A stretch of DNA of 64,000 bases. Source: Anthoceros angustus. Lineage: Eukaryota; Streptophyta; Anthocerotopsida; Anthocerotales; Anthocerotaceae. Both the position numbers and the translations under genes were made by a program. The notes under the pieces are model-generated. The model was not told the origin of the DNA. It searched no databases and saw only the letters and a program-made list of their open reading frames with translations. Below, piece by piece: positions 43,090-55,744 of the stretch (positions are counted from its first letter, which is position 1; each line of letters starts with the position of its first letter). The DNA lies in the NCBI GenBank assembly GCA_010909165.1, contig MU008160.1, positions 2,135,001-2,199,000 of the forward strand, read 5' to 3'.

Positions 43090-43884
43090 GTGTTGATTTA
43101 GTTAAATTCATTTATATCTAGCATTAATCTAATGACTTATCATTAAGTAATTGGTATTAATTAATATGAAGTGGTTTATGTTAAATAAGCATGGATTAGT
43201 GTTAATTAAACATGGTTAGCAGCTAATGGATAAACACAAGTAATATGCTTTAGCATATCATTGCATATTATAGATCCTTTGCATATTTCTTGATACCGAT
43301 GCCAATAGGATATCTTAGGAATACGCCCACGCCAGGCAAGATACCCATATATGACTTTTCACAAGGTCAAGCTCACATCATAGCATTGTCCTCTCACATA
43401 CGCAATGCAAGAGTGTTGTGAGGAGGCCAAAGCCATCACTCCGAGAGCCATGTGCGAGCAATTCGTGTTGTTCTCGTGGGGAGAGTGTGTTGTGCCATAA
43501 CGTATGCGAGCTACTCTCTCCTAGTACAAATTGGTTTGCACCTATATTTGCATATTATATTTGTTTTGCTTACGTTGTCTAGGAAGTGCTCACATGAATG
43601 TGATGAAATATGACCTATTTAGGCACTCTTCACTAGGCACCTAAGACTATTAATTAATTTAGTTCTTAGGGCTTTGGGTAGTTTAATATTGAATAGTTAG
43701 TTGTTACAACCACTTAGAGGTTAGAATCTACTTATGGTTACAACCACCTTATGGTTATAACCACTTAGCCTATATAAAGGCTTTGTACTTCTATTATTAT
43801 CAATGCAACTCTCACAAGAACCTTCTACTATCCGCTTGCTATGTTTTGCTACCTAGAGCTATGATTCTCATCATGGTATCGTGA
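43090..43884 (+). repeat. AT-rich LTR-like DNA with primer site, unit 2 copy
   Basis: It matches 21690-22495. TATATAAAGG is near 43770, and TGGTATCGTGAGC at 43874-43886 is the primer site with a small insertion. Many short indels separate it from unit 1. Confidence 0.5.
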
Positions 43885-44029
43885 GCATTGTTGCTCTCTA
43901 TTTGCATTGGGCAACTTGACATGACTGTCTACTCTTCTTCTTCATCTTCTTCTTCATTTCTTTAGAAGATGCATAGATTCTTTAGATTGCATGTCATAGA
44001 TTCGCCATGTTGGAGGTTCCTTAATCTTC

Positions 44030-44500
44030 AATAATGCACACAAGACATCCAACTTGCTTCAACGCGATGGACCCTTCAATCCTCAAGCAAGGCTATTGAA
44101 GAAGATTAACGTCAAGACAAGATACGTAATATAGGAATACAAAGATTAGAATTGCTAGGAAGTATAGCCGATAGTAGGAGATTCTATACTTATTGCTAAC
44201 TTCATTAGCTCTATTCTAATCAAAGTAGAAGATCAAGGAAGGCAAATAGAAATTGCTAGAAGAAACTTGCTTACTATCTTTAGTTTAAGTCAAGTGAAAG
44301 CAATAGAACTCGCTCTTGATCACATCCCAAACCTACATGCAGGTCCTCTTTCTTCTGTCTCCAATGCAGTTCACAACAACGCAGAACAAGCATAGAGGAT
44401 TTATCAAGAGAAGTGCGTGATCTCAATGAGCGCCTCCTTGAGCACACTGATCCACACATGCTGAAGCGTCTTCATCACAATCTTTCCCTTACTGCCGCTT
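44030..44500 (+). pseudogene. Broken counterpart of the 22649 open frame
   Basis: The DNA matches 22649-23110, but indels (for example near 44043, 44100 and 44125) close the frame. It shows the open frame of unit 1 is not maintained in both copies. Confidence 0.4.
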
Positions 44501-44539
44501 GTCATCTTGACAAACACGCCAGTAGAGAAAAGATTCCTC

Positions 44540-46278
44540 CTTGCCTTGCTCCTTGCGCCCAGTCTGACTGCCTACCACGGTAGTCTGCCCACCCTCTTGG
44601 GTAGGCCGCCCTACCGGTAGGTCAAGGTGCCTCGCTAGGCACAACGAGATGGTGGGACTCCCACCCTTGGGCCGTTGACTCACCTCCCGTGGTAGTCCTC
44701 CTCATGATCACTACCATCGGCCTTCCTGCCCAGCCTCTCCTCTTTCTTGCTCCTGGGGAAAAGGTTCCCACCCCAAGAACCTTGTTGCCTCTACATCCTC
44801 CACCCTTGCTCCTAGCATGCTTGTGGAGGTCTGACCTGCCTTTCTCGGTGCAAAAGTCAAGGCCTTTCAAGGGGTCGAGATGGATTATCTCAAGGATGCC
44901 AAGCATCTTCCAACTCCTTGCTTGTGAGAAGTCCTCCTGCTTTCCCACAAATGCACCAAATAGGTGTGCTAAGGTAGTGGCCTTCCTCATCATCAATTTG
45001 GCTTGAGGAGCTTCTCCGGTGGATGTAGGCCTCATACATGATGGTGCCTAACTGCTCTCCTCCTCAAATCTTCCACAAAATTGCGGTGAAGTTGGTGCTG
45101 AAATAGGAAGTCCTTTAGTAATTTACCAACCCCAATACAATCTTCGAAAGAGCCTCCACTCAGCCTCTTGATGCTATCTCGCTTTCCAGCCATTCTCGCA
45201 TGGGCCTCACCTCCGTCCATCATGTCGAGGAGCTCATGAATATCTGAGAGGTCAGCCTCTTCCCTCCATTCGGACCTTCGAGGAGAGCAATTCCCGAGCT
45301 TTCCCTCCTGGCCTCCCATACACACGAATGCTCCTTACGGTTCAAAGAATGAGGATCCGTCGAGCATTCCTTTCCTAACGCTGCAAGGGCTGCCTCTCGA
45401 TTGATGGAGATTGATGAAGCACTCCTCAATCACCCAAATTGGTGTAGGCCCATTGCCGGCCATACACCCATCCTAACTGATATTATCTTCCTCACGCCCA
45501 CCGCCAAATCCACTAAATCACGAGGGTTGAGCCGCCCCGCAAAACACGAATTGGGGCATTACAACTCATTTCATGGCGGCGCCCTACTGCCCTTCTTCTC
45601 CTTGCCTCCTCACAGGAAGAAGAACCTTGGCAGCGCTCTTCCCTTGCTCTTCCACATGCAGGCATGGCACATTCCTTACTTCCAACGCTCTTAACGAAGA
45701 GAATTACTTTCCAATTCCAAGCGTTGTGTGCTCCAAAGCTTCACTCCCAAGCATTCCCTTCCTTGTCACTAGGAGCGACACCCAACCTGAGGCACAAGTA
45801 CGCGTTAGCCCTGGTCTGACCCTTCTGGCCGCTGCCAATTTCCCCTTCGCGATTTCTCCTCCCAGGGCAAGGCACTGCCGGCAGGTGAGCGCGTTTCTTC
45901 TTCTCTCCGTTCGCAATTTGCTCCTCTTTGCGTCTTCAATCCCTTCAATCTCACACCGCGCTAGGTTCCTCGACTTCGTGGCTCCCGCCTCGAGTAAATT
46001 CCAAAGACCAAGGCCCTTCACAACCGGATCCAAACACCCGCTGGTGTTCGAGGCCGAGTCTGCCTCCTCCTCCTTCGCTTAGGGTTTCTCTCGCTCGCGC
46101 CACCCTCCTCTTGCTCACAAGTCGCACACGCACAAGACCTTCCTTTTTTCAAGGCTTCCCCACGCCTCACCTCGCCTTCGCGGAATGAGGGCGCCTCAAG
46201 AGGAAGTTGCAAACCGCACTTTGCCTTTTGGATGATCGCCACGGAGGCCCACAACCCTAGATTAGGTAGGCAAACCAC
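44540..46278 (-). pseudogene. ORF1 N-terminal half (copy 4, unit 2)
   Basis: It matches 23160-24858. 44780-45060 and 45130-45780 are nearly identical to unit 1. Differences concentrate at 44540-44780 and 45780-45900. CTACCACGGTAG (44573-44584) and CTACCGGTAG (44611-44620) are clearer palindromes than in unit 1. Confidence 0.5.
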
Positions 46279-46381
46279 CGCGATAGGGGAGCAGCCACCG
46301 CGAAAGGTGCACCTACGCCGAGGGGTGCGAGCCTACCATGGGAAGGGAAAGAAAAGCAGCCGCTAGCGGCGGGCGCCCAGC

Positions 46382-46979
46382 CACTACCCACGCTTGGAGG
46401 AAGGGCGGATGGGGCGACTGAGGGGACTGCAGCGTGATGGCCCAGGAGTACAAGGGAGCTGGAGATTTCTAGCAAGGGGCCAACAGCGTAATTTGGGCCC
46501 TGAGACTTGGCCGAGTGCTTGTGAAGCACTTGGGCCCATGGATTTGAAGGGGCTAGGGGGAGCCAGCGCCCTTGTGGGCATGCCGAGAGGAAGTGAGGCC
46601 CAAGACATGGCCGGAGGAAGGCAGTGGACCAAGTGGCACTGGAAGCCATGGAGTCCGGCAGAAGGCAGCCAAGTTGGAGAAGGTCAGAGAGCTTCCGACC
46701 TTGTAGATCAGCCGGCTTAAAAGGCCTGAGGGAAGGTTGTCACAAATGTGAGGAGAGAGCCATTCAAGCGACAACCCAAAGGGACTCTTGGAGGCGGAAG
46801 AGCATTTGCCCAATTGGAGCAAGAGCGGAAGGGCAAACGGAGGCTCTAGGAAGAGGAAGCAAGCGACTGCCATGGAGGCGCAGGAGTGTGATGGCCACTC
46901 AAGCCATCAAAATCCGGACATGGAAGAAGAATTAAGGACCCGCATAATTTGGAAGAGAAGGCCGGAGTGCTGGAGACAC
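46382..46979 (+). pseudogene. ORF1 coiled-coil half, 5' piece (copy 4)
   Basis: It is identical to unit 1 up to about 46740 and then carries indels that break the coiled-coil frame. It is interrupted by the copia element at 46985, preceded by AAGAC. Confidence 0.5.
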
Positions 46980-46984
46980 AAGAC

Positions 46985-47142
46985 TGCTAGGGGATAAAAC
47001 CCTACCATAGCTTGTACCAGCTTAATATACTCAGCTAAGTAGTTAACCCAAGAGACACATTAACAATTTTGTATATAAGAGCACCTTTCTCTTTATTAAT
47101 TAATGCTTTTGTTTTACAAGCACGCTTCCGCGTTTATTAGCA
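46985..47142 (+). repeat. Copia copy B 5' LTR
   Basis: TGCTAGGGGATAAAACC ... TTATTAGCA. It differs from the copy B 3' LTR at its second base pair of the TGTTGG start and in CAGCTTAATATACTCAG. Confidence 0.9.
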
Positions 47143-47154
47143 TGGTATCAGAGC
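47143..47154 (+). other. Copia copy B primer-binding site
   Basis: TGGTATCAGAGC is the exact plant initiator-Met-tRNA complement, immediately after the LTR. Confidence 0.9.
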
Positions 47155-47364
47155 ACCAGCTCTATCGATCCATTTAGCCTGATTCTAGAATGCTATTAGC
47201 ATAGATAATTTATCTAATCACATAATACAAAAATCTCTCTCAGAGGAATGTGTGATTGTGTGACTAGTAATTCATCTTTGCCTGCACTCTAGATAGTGTT
47301 ATTATATTCTAAATTAAATGGGATTGTAAATGAGTCTGTGGATTCTACATCATGACGCGGAGAT

Positions 47365-49232
47365 GTGGGCGACGTCCTGATGAGCCCTTCTCACAATTTT
47401 GTGGGTAGGCAGCACAGGAATCGTCCACAGCAAGTTGAGCATCAAGGTGGTCGGCGGTGGGTGCATTCTCAACGCCAGCGTCGTCACTGGACATCACCTC
47501 CTCCAACGACAAGATCCCACCAGCTCAACTTGGAGGAGAGAGCCCCATCTCCGCACTCCCTACAAGACTCCGGAGTAAGAATTCCCAATAGATTGCGACA
47601 CACGCACTCAACACACAGATCTGAAGGAAGGTTTAACACCTGGCTCAACACGGATCTCAGTCGGAAGCTTTGCGCATGAGAGTTACCAGCGCTGAGGAGA
47701 TCCTTCTCGCACAAGTCTGCAGAGGACAATCTCTTTTGCTTAACAGAAGAACGCTTTTCGTGGTGCACGATTTGCCTGCAGTGTTCAATTCACTCGCCGC
47801 CTCACCTTGAGATTGGAGCGCAAATTGGACCTTTGTCTGCACGAGCTCCGCTGGTTGCCACCTACTTGCCGACCTTGGTGCCTACACGCGAGGACCCATC
47901 CATGGCGTCGTAGTGTGGGCGATCAGATCCAGAGGGGCGCGCCGACTGGGATCCCAGCCTTCAACCTCGGAGGGGATCACAAGTAGGTGCAGAAAGTGCA
48001 CAGACACCAGACCCCAATCAGCACCTTTGCCTAGGTTGACGGTTGATGAGTCCTGCCACCTGTCGTAAATTCATGATCACCTGTGGCGTTTCATGTTAGT
48101 TTGCACATTTTCGTATCTAACCTAAAGCGATCGAGTAACGCCACGACTTTTTAGATGTCGTTTCATTTTCTCTCATGTCGTATGACTTGGGTTACTGCTT
48201 GGGGATTCGAGGGGACTTTGGATGAGGATTTAGCCACGATCTCCTTTCTTCAATCCTGCAGCCTCAATTCCTCGTGATTCAACCCTCCCCACATTTAGAG
48301 TACCATCTCCTCGTTAACATGGGTTCCGCTGCTCGGCATTATATTCGGTGAATTCAAAGAAAAGATCGCTTGATGGCAAACTGTTACTTAGAGCTGAGAG
48401 CACGAATGCAAGCAACCAACGCGAGGGATGTTTGGGAGTACGCGATGGGAGCATCGCCAATCCACACTGGTCCCATCTACAATGCAAATCAACCAACAAT
48501 GTATGAGAAGGCGAATGGGACAAAGGGAACAAAGTAGCTTTCGCCATCTTGCCGTCTGGTCGGATGCTGAACTGTCATTGAGGTTGAGTTCCTGCACAGC
48601 ATGCTGCAACTCGACTCAAATTTGACACGCATATGTACAATGTGTGTACCTGATGAATCACAAGGATTTCCACTGCTCGTGATAAGGAAGGAGACCTCGT
48701 GGACCCGAGTGGAATTACCAAGTTGAGGCTTCAAGGAGCACAATTAGCTGCGCTAGGTGCCAAGATCATTGAGGTCAAAATGGTTGCCCAGCTGTTTACT
48801 GCCTTGCCCTCATCCTACCAAACGTTTATCTCCTGATGAATTGCCCTCTCTCTCACTGTATGCCGCTGAATCAACCTTATAACCTCGAACTCCGAACATC
48901 GTGTTGGGGCCTCTCAAGAGGAAGCCAAAGACACAAACCAGTGTCGTGGCCTTTGAGCAAGAGGAGAAAAGGTTCTTTATGGCAAGCCGCTTTAGAAAGG
49001 GAAGGGGAAAGAAGAAGACTCACCACAGCCTCAGCGGTTCGTGGCTCGAACTCATCTCCTCCATCAAACGGTGGTACGCGGCAGTAATTGGTGCCAAATT
49101 GCTGGTCACTGGGAGAGGGACTGCCGCAAGAAAAAGTCTGGAGACCCAAAGAAGGATCCTCGACCTGAAGCACATGTTGCTGCCAAGGACAAGGGATCTT
49201 CTCCACACAAAGCAATTATGATCATTCTGTAA
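47365..49232 (+). pseudogene. Copia copy B gag region
   Basis: The coiled-coil part (47365-47950) is shifted by indels relative to copy A. 48160-48770 is identical to copy A. At 49041-49232 a frame holds CQIAGHWERDCRKKKSGD, a zinc knuckle whose first Cys has become Ser, followed by a basic linker to the protease. Confidence 0.5.
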
Positions 49233-49254
49233 TAAGAATGCTGGCCGTCGATCC

Positions 49255-50579
49255 ACAAACTCTTGGTTTATAGATTCTGGTGCTACGTCTCATGTCTGTA
49301 ATAACAAAGACTGCTTTTACATAATCAAAATGTATGTCCCAAAGACAAATATTATGGGGACTCTGAGGCATAGACGACGGGAATGGCTACATTCTACCTT
49401 ACCTTGGGATGGGTCCGAAATCTGTCGGAGGATGTTCTCTATGTCCCCGCCATGTCGAAAAATTTGCCGGGCCATTAGGGCACGACTAACTGGAAAGTAT
49501 GGTTTCTCCTTTGAGCATAAGTGCTGTCAGATGACCCGGCCCTGCACTGGAAAGTGTATTGCTAGAGGTCACCTTGGTAAATGAGCTATACCGCGAACCT
49601 CGTCACCGACGCAAGCTTATGTTACCTCAACCACCTCTGAAGCAAGTCTTTGGCATGCTAGGCTTGGACATGTAAATAGGGAAAAGTTGAACCTTATGTC
49701 TTCACTGGACATTTACAGGGAGAAACTGCCCTCCTATTTCAAGCAGCTGCCTGTCTGCCAGTCTTGTGTCCTCTCAAAGCAGAAGGAGCTTCCCTTCAAA
49801 AACAAACAGGCACAGAGGGCTCCGGCAGTGCTGGACCTCATACATGCTGACATTGCTGGCAAGCTGCAGGTTAAGTCACTGGGTGGCGCAGAGTATTATC
49901 TCACCTTAACGGACGATTACTCTCGCTACACTTGGGTCTTCCCACTCCAAGAGTGATGCTTGAGTGTATAGAAACCTCGATTTCTATGGTACATGCAGGA
50001 CAAACCGGTAATCCGTGAAGTGCTTTCGATCGAAATAGCGGGGAGTTCTGGTCGCCAATATGATGTGCTATTTGCAGCTCATGGATCATTCGCCAGCTTG
50101 CCATTCCATACTCAACAAACGAGTAGCCGAACGAAGAACCAGAGACTGATGGGTATGACAAGGAGCATGCTTGGATGGGCGGTTTGCCCAATACCTCAAG
50201 GTGCCCTTACTCATGACTCTACATACTTAATGTGAGTTCCTCGACAACTTCATTACCTGGCAAAACTCCCTATGAGGCGTTCTGGAAGAAGAAGCCCACT
50301 TTGTCAAGATCATGGGTGTTCGGCTCCACAGCATATGCATATATTCCTAAACAGAAGAGGCGCAAGTTAGATGACAGGGCTAGGCCCTTGCTTTTTCTTG
50401 GCTATTCAGAAGTTTCAAAGGCATATAACCTGTATGAGCCTGCAACCCATAAGGTGGTGTTGGCACGTAGTGTTACCTTGACGAGCTTACCCAAGGGCAA
50501 ATATATTTCGGACAGATACTACGCCTCCTCACCGCAGAGTTACAAGTACATGAAGAGACCAAAGCTTAGTCATACTTGA
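49255..50579 (+). pseudogene. Copia copy B protease and integrase
   Basis: IDSGATSHVCNN at 49270-49305 is the protease active site. From 49651 to 49956 one clean frame has WHARLGHVNREKL, VCQSCVLSKQKELPF (zinc-domain His and Cys pairs) and LTLTDDYSRYTWVFPL with the first catalytic Asp. The catalytic Glu region (GVAER-like) near 50125 is frameshifted. 50232-50579 is clean (TPYEAFWKKKP, ARPLLFLGYSEVSKAYNLYE), the integrase C-terminal part. Confidence 0.8.
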
Positions 50580-50929
50580 TGCAGCAAACCAAGTTTCACC
50601 TCAACACGTGGTTCAACAACCAGCAGTGAATTACCCTGATTCAGATGGCGAGGACTTTCTACCTGCCATGTCTTGAGGATCAGGAGATCCTCGCAATGAC
50701 CCACATGTTGACCGAGGTTTCTTGACCGAGATGAATATTCGATTCCATGTGTTCTCGAGATCCGATGAAATAGCCGAATTATCAGATGGTGAATTCCCGA
50801 CTGTCCAAGCAGTGGGAGTACCGCACGCAGCCCACTGCGTGGTTGATGAACCCATATCCTACACGTGGCTTAATGCTCACGTGAGCACCGGATAACCACT
50901 TTACCGTGCACTTGATTTTCGACGAGGCT

Positions 50930-52465
50930 CTCAAGCTCATGTTGCAGACTTCACCGTACCTGAAGTTCGCCCAGACCCACAAACGTATGAAGAGGCTATT
51001 AATGGCCCTGATGGCCCTCACTGGCGCACTTCAATAGATGATGAGTATGCTTCACTCTTAAAAAACAACACCTGGGAGCTCGTGGACTTACCTGAAGGCA
51101 GGAAGCCCATTAGCTGCAAATGGGTGTTTAAGACGAGTTGAAAGGGGATGGACCCATCGCTAGATACAATCTACCGGGTTGCTCGTGGATTTAGCCTTCC
51201 GGCATAGATTATGGTGACACTTTCTCACCAGTAGTAAAGCCACCTTCTGTTCGGATTCTCTTGGCTATGGCAAGAGGCATCCGGAGGTACAACAAATGGA
51301 TGCACCGCCTTTTGTGCATGGGGAACTAGAAGAGACCTCGTATACGCAACAAATTACACAAGGGTACATCACAAACAAATGTAAGTGCAAGTCGTTGAAA
51401 ACGATATATGGTCTTAAAATAATCACCCGGTACATGTTTTGATAATGATCTTCAAGAAGCTTGGTTTCCTCGGTCCCGCAGAGCACTAATGTTTTTACTC
51501 CGATGGCTCATGCTCACATTCTAGCTCTTTATGTTGACGACTGTGTGCTTCTTAGTAATAGTACTGAATAGCTTGATAAGGTGAAGGACATGCTGCGCAA
51601 GGAATTCGAGATGACCGACCAGGGTGATCTACATTGCCCTCGTTGCATATGATCCTCACCGATCCCATGGTCAGGTCACATTACATCAAACAAGTACATT
51701 ACGGAGATACTTAAAGGTTTCACTGAACGAGGTAAAGATTCAGAGCCACTCTCCAGTGGGAGAAACTTACGCCGCCATGTCCCTCGTAATGAACGTGAAC
51801 TTGAGGACATGCAACTTGTTCCTTGCGCAGGCGGGCTATCGCTCGATCTTTTAACCGACAAGACTGACATTGCCATTTTACCTCGATGGTCTCACAGTTT
51901 TTGAAGTCTCCTCGGACGGCGTGATTGGGCAAGCGTCAAGAGGATTTACAGATATCTAAAAGGTACCATCTCATATGGTCTGCAATACACCAACAGTGGG
52001 AGTAACAAGCTAGAACTTATCTCATATGCCGATGCCGATCGGGCCTCTGGCGCGACACCGTGAAGAGTCTGTCTGCATCCGCTTCCTTTGGTGTCCGTAC
52101 TATCACCGGAGCTCAGAAGCACTTCCTCGTAACTCCTGCTCACCGCCGAGTATAAAGCTCTCACCGATGCCTCGCAGGTCGAGTGAGAGACAGCCGGAGT
52201 CGATGAATCAAGACAAAGTCCAACACCGCTATGTGACAACATGAGCGCACTGTCTTGTCTCCAACCCTAGGTTTCATGCCGTAACCAAGCATATAGAACT
52301 CTATCATCACTACATTAGGGACACAAATTGAACGGGACATAGTCAAGGTTGAGTATGTTAGCACACATTTAAATACTGCAGACATATTTACCAAGGGCTT
52401 CCCAAAGCCAAACACTTTCAAGACATGGCCGCTTTTAGGTCTCAAGGAGTTCATCCCTAGCATGT
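50930..52465 (+). pseudogene. Copia copy B reverse transcriptase and RNase H
   Basis: NNTWELVDLPEGRKPISCKW (about 51068) starts the RT. YVDD lies at 51530-51541. RNase H words continue to about 52450 but with frameshifts at 52190-52260 and 52325. It is more damaged than copy A at the C-terminus. Confidence 0.75.
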
Positions 52466-53452
52466 CTCAATGCTACATTCTCGTGGAGGACCTGCACTAG
52501 CCTCTAGGGTTTGTGCACACCACAATCGAGAGGTCTCGCCTTGGTGGCTCATGCCACAACCATTAGGCCCCAGTCTTCACGAGGTGCCACCCTAGGTTCA
52601 AGTCCATTCTGCACAGGTCACAGCCTTTGGTCAGTCACATGTCTGCTTAGAGGATGAAGCTCAATGAAAATTCTAGGCGTAAGCAGCACATGGTTTAGGT
52701 AGGAATTTACTTACAGGGTAGAGCTTTTTGCCGCACAGGGGGCACAGCCTGCTTCTGTAAGCACACACACTACAGTCTCTAGAACCACGACGCCTTACTC
52801 TATTCACCTCAATGTCGTCAAGAGCTTCATTCATGCAGCTAGTTTCTTCCACACCTCTACGCCCCCGCCTGCCCCGCCACCTCAAGCTTTTATGTCCGTA
52901 AGCTTCTCTCCTGCGCAAGTGTTGCAAACATGGGGCCACACTGTGCAGAGCGATGTGAGGTCTTCGAGAGCACGAGCTCTTGCCACGAGGGCTGCCTCCA
53001 CTTCTCCCTCACCGCCTTGAGTTGGGCATGTATGATGTTTGTGCATGCTCGCTTTGAGGCGCCGGAGATTCTGGCCCAGTCCAACTTATAAGCTGGAACA
53101 CCGTGGCGGCGAGGGTGTCGGCCGGCCAGGCTATTATGAGCGCAGCGCCACGGCCGGAATCACTCTTCGTTGCCAAGCGCCACGCCTGCCCGGCCCCGGC
53201 CGGCGCTTGCCTCCTTCCCATTGGTGCGCCTGGAGCCATGCTGGGAGAATTGCCGCGTGGAGCCTGAGTGGGTCCTCGTTCTTCGTTGTGTTACCGCCGC
53301 CTTAAAGGTGTAGTACCTACGCCTTAAGAGGGCTTAAATGGAGAACTCCATGAAAGCGCACGTGTTCAAGAGGGGAGTAGCTGGGCGTAATGCTATGTAA
53401 TGATGCTCTATTCAAACCTATGGTTGCATAAGCTATGTAGGTTTAGTGGGAG
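52466..53452. other. Copia copy B 3' region with purine tract
   Basis: This is the counterpart of 31005-31978. Minus-strand frames at 53239-53009 and 52939-52673 carry parts of the antisense words seen in copy A but are out of phase. GGTTTAGTGGGAG precedes the LTR at 53440-53452. Confidence 0.5.
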
Positions 53453-53611
53453 TGTTGGGGATAAAACCCTACCATAGCTTGTACTACAGTTAATATACTT
53501 CAGTTAAGTAGTTAACCCAAGAGACACATTAACAATTTTGTATATAAGAGCACCTTTCTCTTTATTAATTAATGCTTTTGTTTTACAAGCACGCTTCCGC
53601 GTTTATTAGCA
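53453..53611 (+). repeat. Copia copy B 3' LTR
   Basis: TGTTGGGGATAAAACC ... TTATTAGCA, 159 bp, followed by AAGAC. It matches the copy A 5' LTR better than its own 5' LTR at the start. Confidence 0.9.
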
Positions 53612-54470
53612 AAGACCAAGAACCGCGAGGAATTGAGCGAAAAGGGTGATCGGGCGGGAAGGGCTTGCAAAACAATTGGGACTGGAGCGAGAAGGTCCCA
53701 GAGGAGGAGCACCACAAGAAGGTGGATAGGATGTCAGTGGTGAGGAAGAGGCGATTTTGGGCGACTATGCCCTTCAAAGCACCCAACCAAAAGTGAAGCG
53801 AGGAGGAGAATGTGACCTCCATGTCAAGGTGGGAGAATTGACCACCGCGAGAGACGCCCACAAGGGTAGGTGTGAAGATGGAGAGTGGCCCACGGAGATT
53901 GATGATCTCCAAATGCATCATAGCTTGGGGCTCACCTCCACAATAGATTTTGAAGGCCAACAATGAAGGTGCTACTTGGCCAAGAGGAGGACATTGGGTC
54001 CTCATGATGATGATGAAGGAGCAAGAAGTGCTGAGGCCCCGATTTTGACGAGGCTAAGACATGGACTGAGGAACTGGGAGCCTGGAAGGTGGAGAAGGAG
54101 CAGCACCAGAGCAAAAGGATGGCGGAGAGCAAGGAGGGGGACCCTCAGGGGTCACCCTACCACGTAGGTCCCACCACGGTCCGCTGACTACCGTAGACAA
54201 CCACGCCCGTAGTCCGCCAGACCACCGGGCAGCCGCAGCGGGCTGTTGGGAGCCGCCGCGAGGCCCCGGCCGGGAGGAAGGAGCCGGGGCCGTGACACAC
54301 CCCCAGAAGGAGAGGAGGTGGGGAGACAACCCACCGGAGGAGACCAAGGACGGGTCCACCCGAGGAAGGGAGGGTAGGAGAAGTTCCCTCACCACGAAGG
54401 GAAGAGCCAGGCTGGAGAAGACCAACGCAAAAGGCCCGAGAAGTTAGACATAGGTCAAATTGGGGAAGAA
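53612..54470 (+). pseudogene. ORF1 coiled-coil half, 3' piece (copy 4)
   Basis: It matches 32120-33000. NVTSMSRW-type, HNRFEGQQ and GPHDDDE words are present but the frame changes about every 100 bases. At 54150-54230 there are CTACCACGTAGG and GTAGTC palindromic words absent or weaker in unit 1. Confidence 0.5.
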
Positions 54471-54475
54471 GACTT

Positions 54476-54899
54476 TTGAAAATGCTCCATGATAGGTATG
54501 GACAACCAAACAGAGGAAGAGCAAGGAGATCTCCACCCAAGAGACATCACCGAGAAGAAGGAGAAGAAGGAGAAGGATCGACCACCATGGTAGGTAGTCA
54601 CCACCGTAGTCCGCGACACACCGCCGTAGGGGCGCGAGGCGGAAAAGGAGGCGGCGGAGGGGGAGGCGCCGGAGGACCGGAGGAATCAGGCCACCCCGCG
54701 AGATGGAGGAAGGGGCAAGATTGTACTTGCCCCACACATAGGAAGATGACAAGGACCGGGAAGGCAAGAGCAAAAGGAGGGCGAGGGAGCCAATCCACAA
54801 CGCCCTACCCCAAAGGTGAAGACTAGATATGGTCAAAGACCATAAATGATGAGAGGAAGAATAGAAAGGATAGTGATGTAATCGACATCCTTTAAGGAT
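54476..54899. other. Spacer with palindromic words, unit 2
   Basis: It matches 33001-33479. ACCATGGTAGG is at about 54586. A 116-codon plus frame (54476-54826) is Arg/Gly-rich and not supported by unit 1. Confidence 0.4.
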
Positions 54900-55590
54900 G
54901 ATCTTAGGTGAAGTTACTAGAATAGAATTTACCAAGGATCGACAATAGATTAGGTGCCGAAATGTCAAGGTAGGAAATAATAGAATATTGGAAAAGGTGA
55001 CCGCAGAGGGTCACCCAAGGGAGGTTGTATGTGGAAGGCCTCCTATAAGAGGAGGAGGATTTCACAAAGTAAAGTATCATCGCCTCATGCCCACTCATCG
55101 AGTCCTTTGCCATTACAGAGGAATTTCGGTTTACCGTGAGCCAACGCAGTGTAGAGAGGAAGTCGCGTGGTCGGAGTGTTGGTGGAGGACTTGCTCGCAA
55201 GTGCCTAAACGAGTTGCTCCCTTGTGAATGGTTTGTGAAATTGCTTTGCTTTGGGTGTGTGGCAATGCCTGTGAACTCGGCTTGAGGGTAGACTACAGTG
55301 AAGACTCGAGGTTCTGTCGTGTCAAACTCATAGCAACCGCCCAAGGAAGAACTTGCTGGTGGAGGCCGACCCTGTGCCAGCTGTAAAGGGCTAGCCAAGA
55401 AGCCCGAATCGAGGTTAGAATAGGAGGAAGAGGATGAGGAGATGAGTAGAGGATTAGAGGTGTAGGTGTTAGTGGAAGGCCATGTGCAGCCTAAGGGACG
55501 AATCCCAACTGCAAAAGAGCGCCCCGAGTGGAGAAGAGTGGTCTTAGAAGTAGGGACGAAATTGCGGTGTGGATCTGGGGTCCCCTGGGA
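54900..55590 (+). repeat. LTR-like leader of the gypsy, unit 2
   Basis: It matches 33480-34152 closely, including GGTGACCGCAGAGGGTCACC and CCTATAAGAGG. The primer-like TGGCGCC is deleted (CCCCTGGGATAGG near 55581). Confidence 0.45.
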
Positions 55591-55744
55591 TAGGCTCGCC
55601 GGCGACCGCAATTGTGGTCGCTGTAGGTCGAGGATTGGTGATTTTTCAAGTAGTGCAAGTGAAAATGCAAGAGGGTGAGTAGAGGGCGCCTTGCTCATTT
55701 AGAAGGTCGAGAAGTTGTGTCTCTGCGGTGTGATGATCGGTCCA

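Larger units (their letters stand above)
46985..53611 (+). mobile_element. Ty1/copia element, complete length (copy B)
   Basis: LTRs 46985-47142 and 53453-53611 are flanked by AAGAC at 46980-46984 and 53612-53616, the same target duplication and site as copy A. Copy B keeps an exact primer site, a DSGAT protease motif and a readable integrase zinc domain and core start, but its RNase H end is more damaged than in copy A. Confidence 0.9.
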
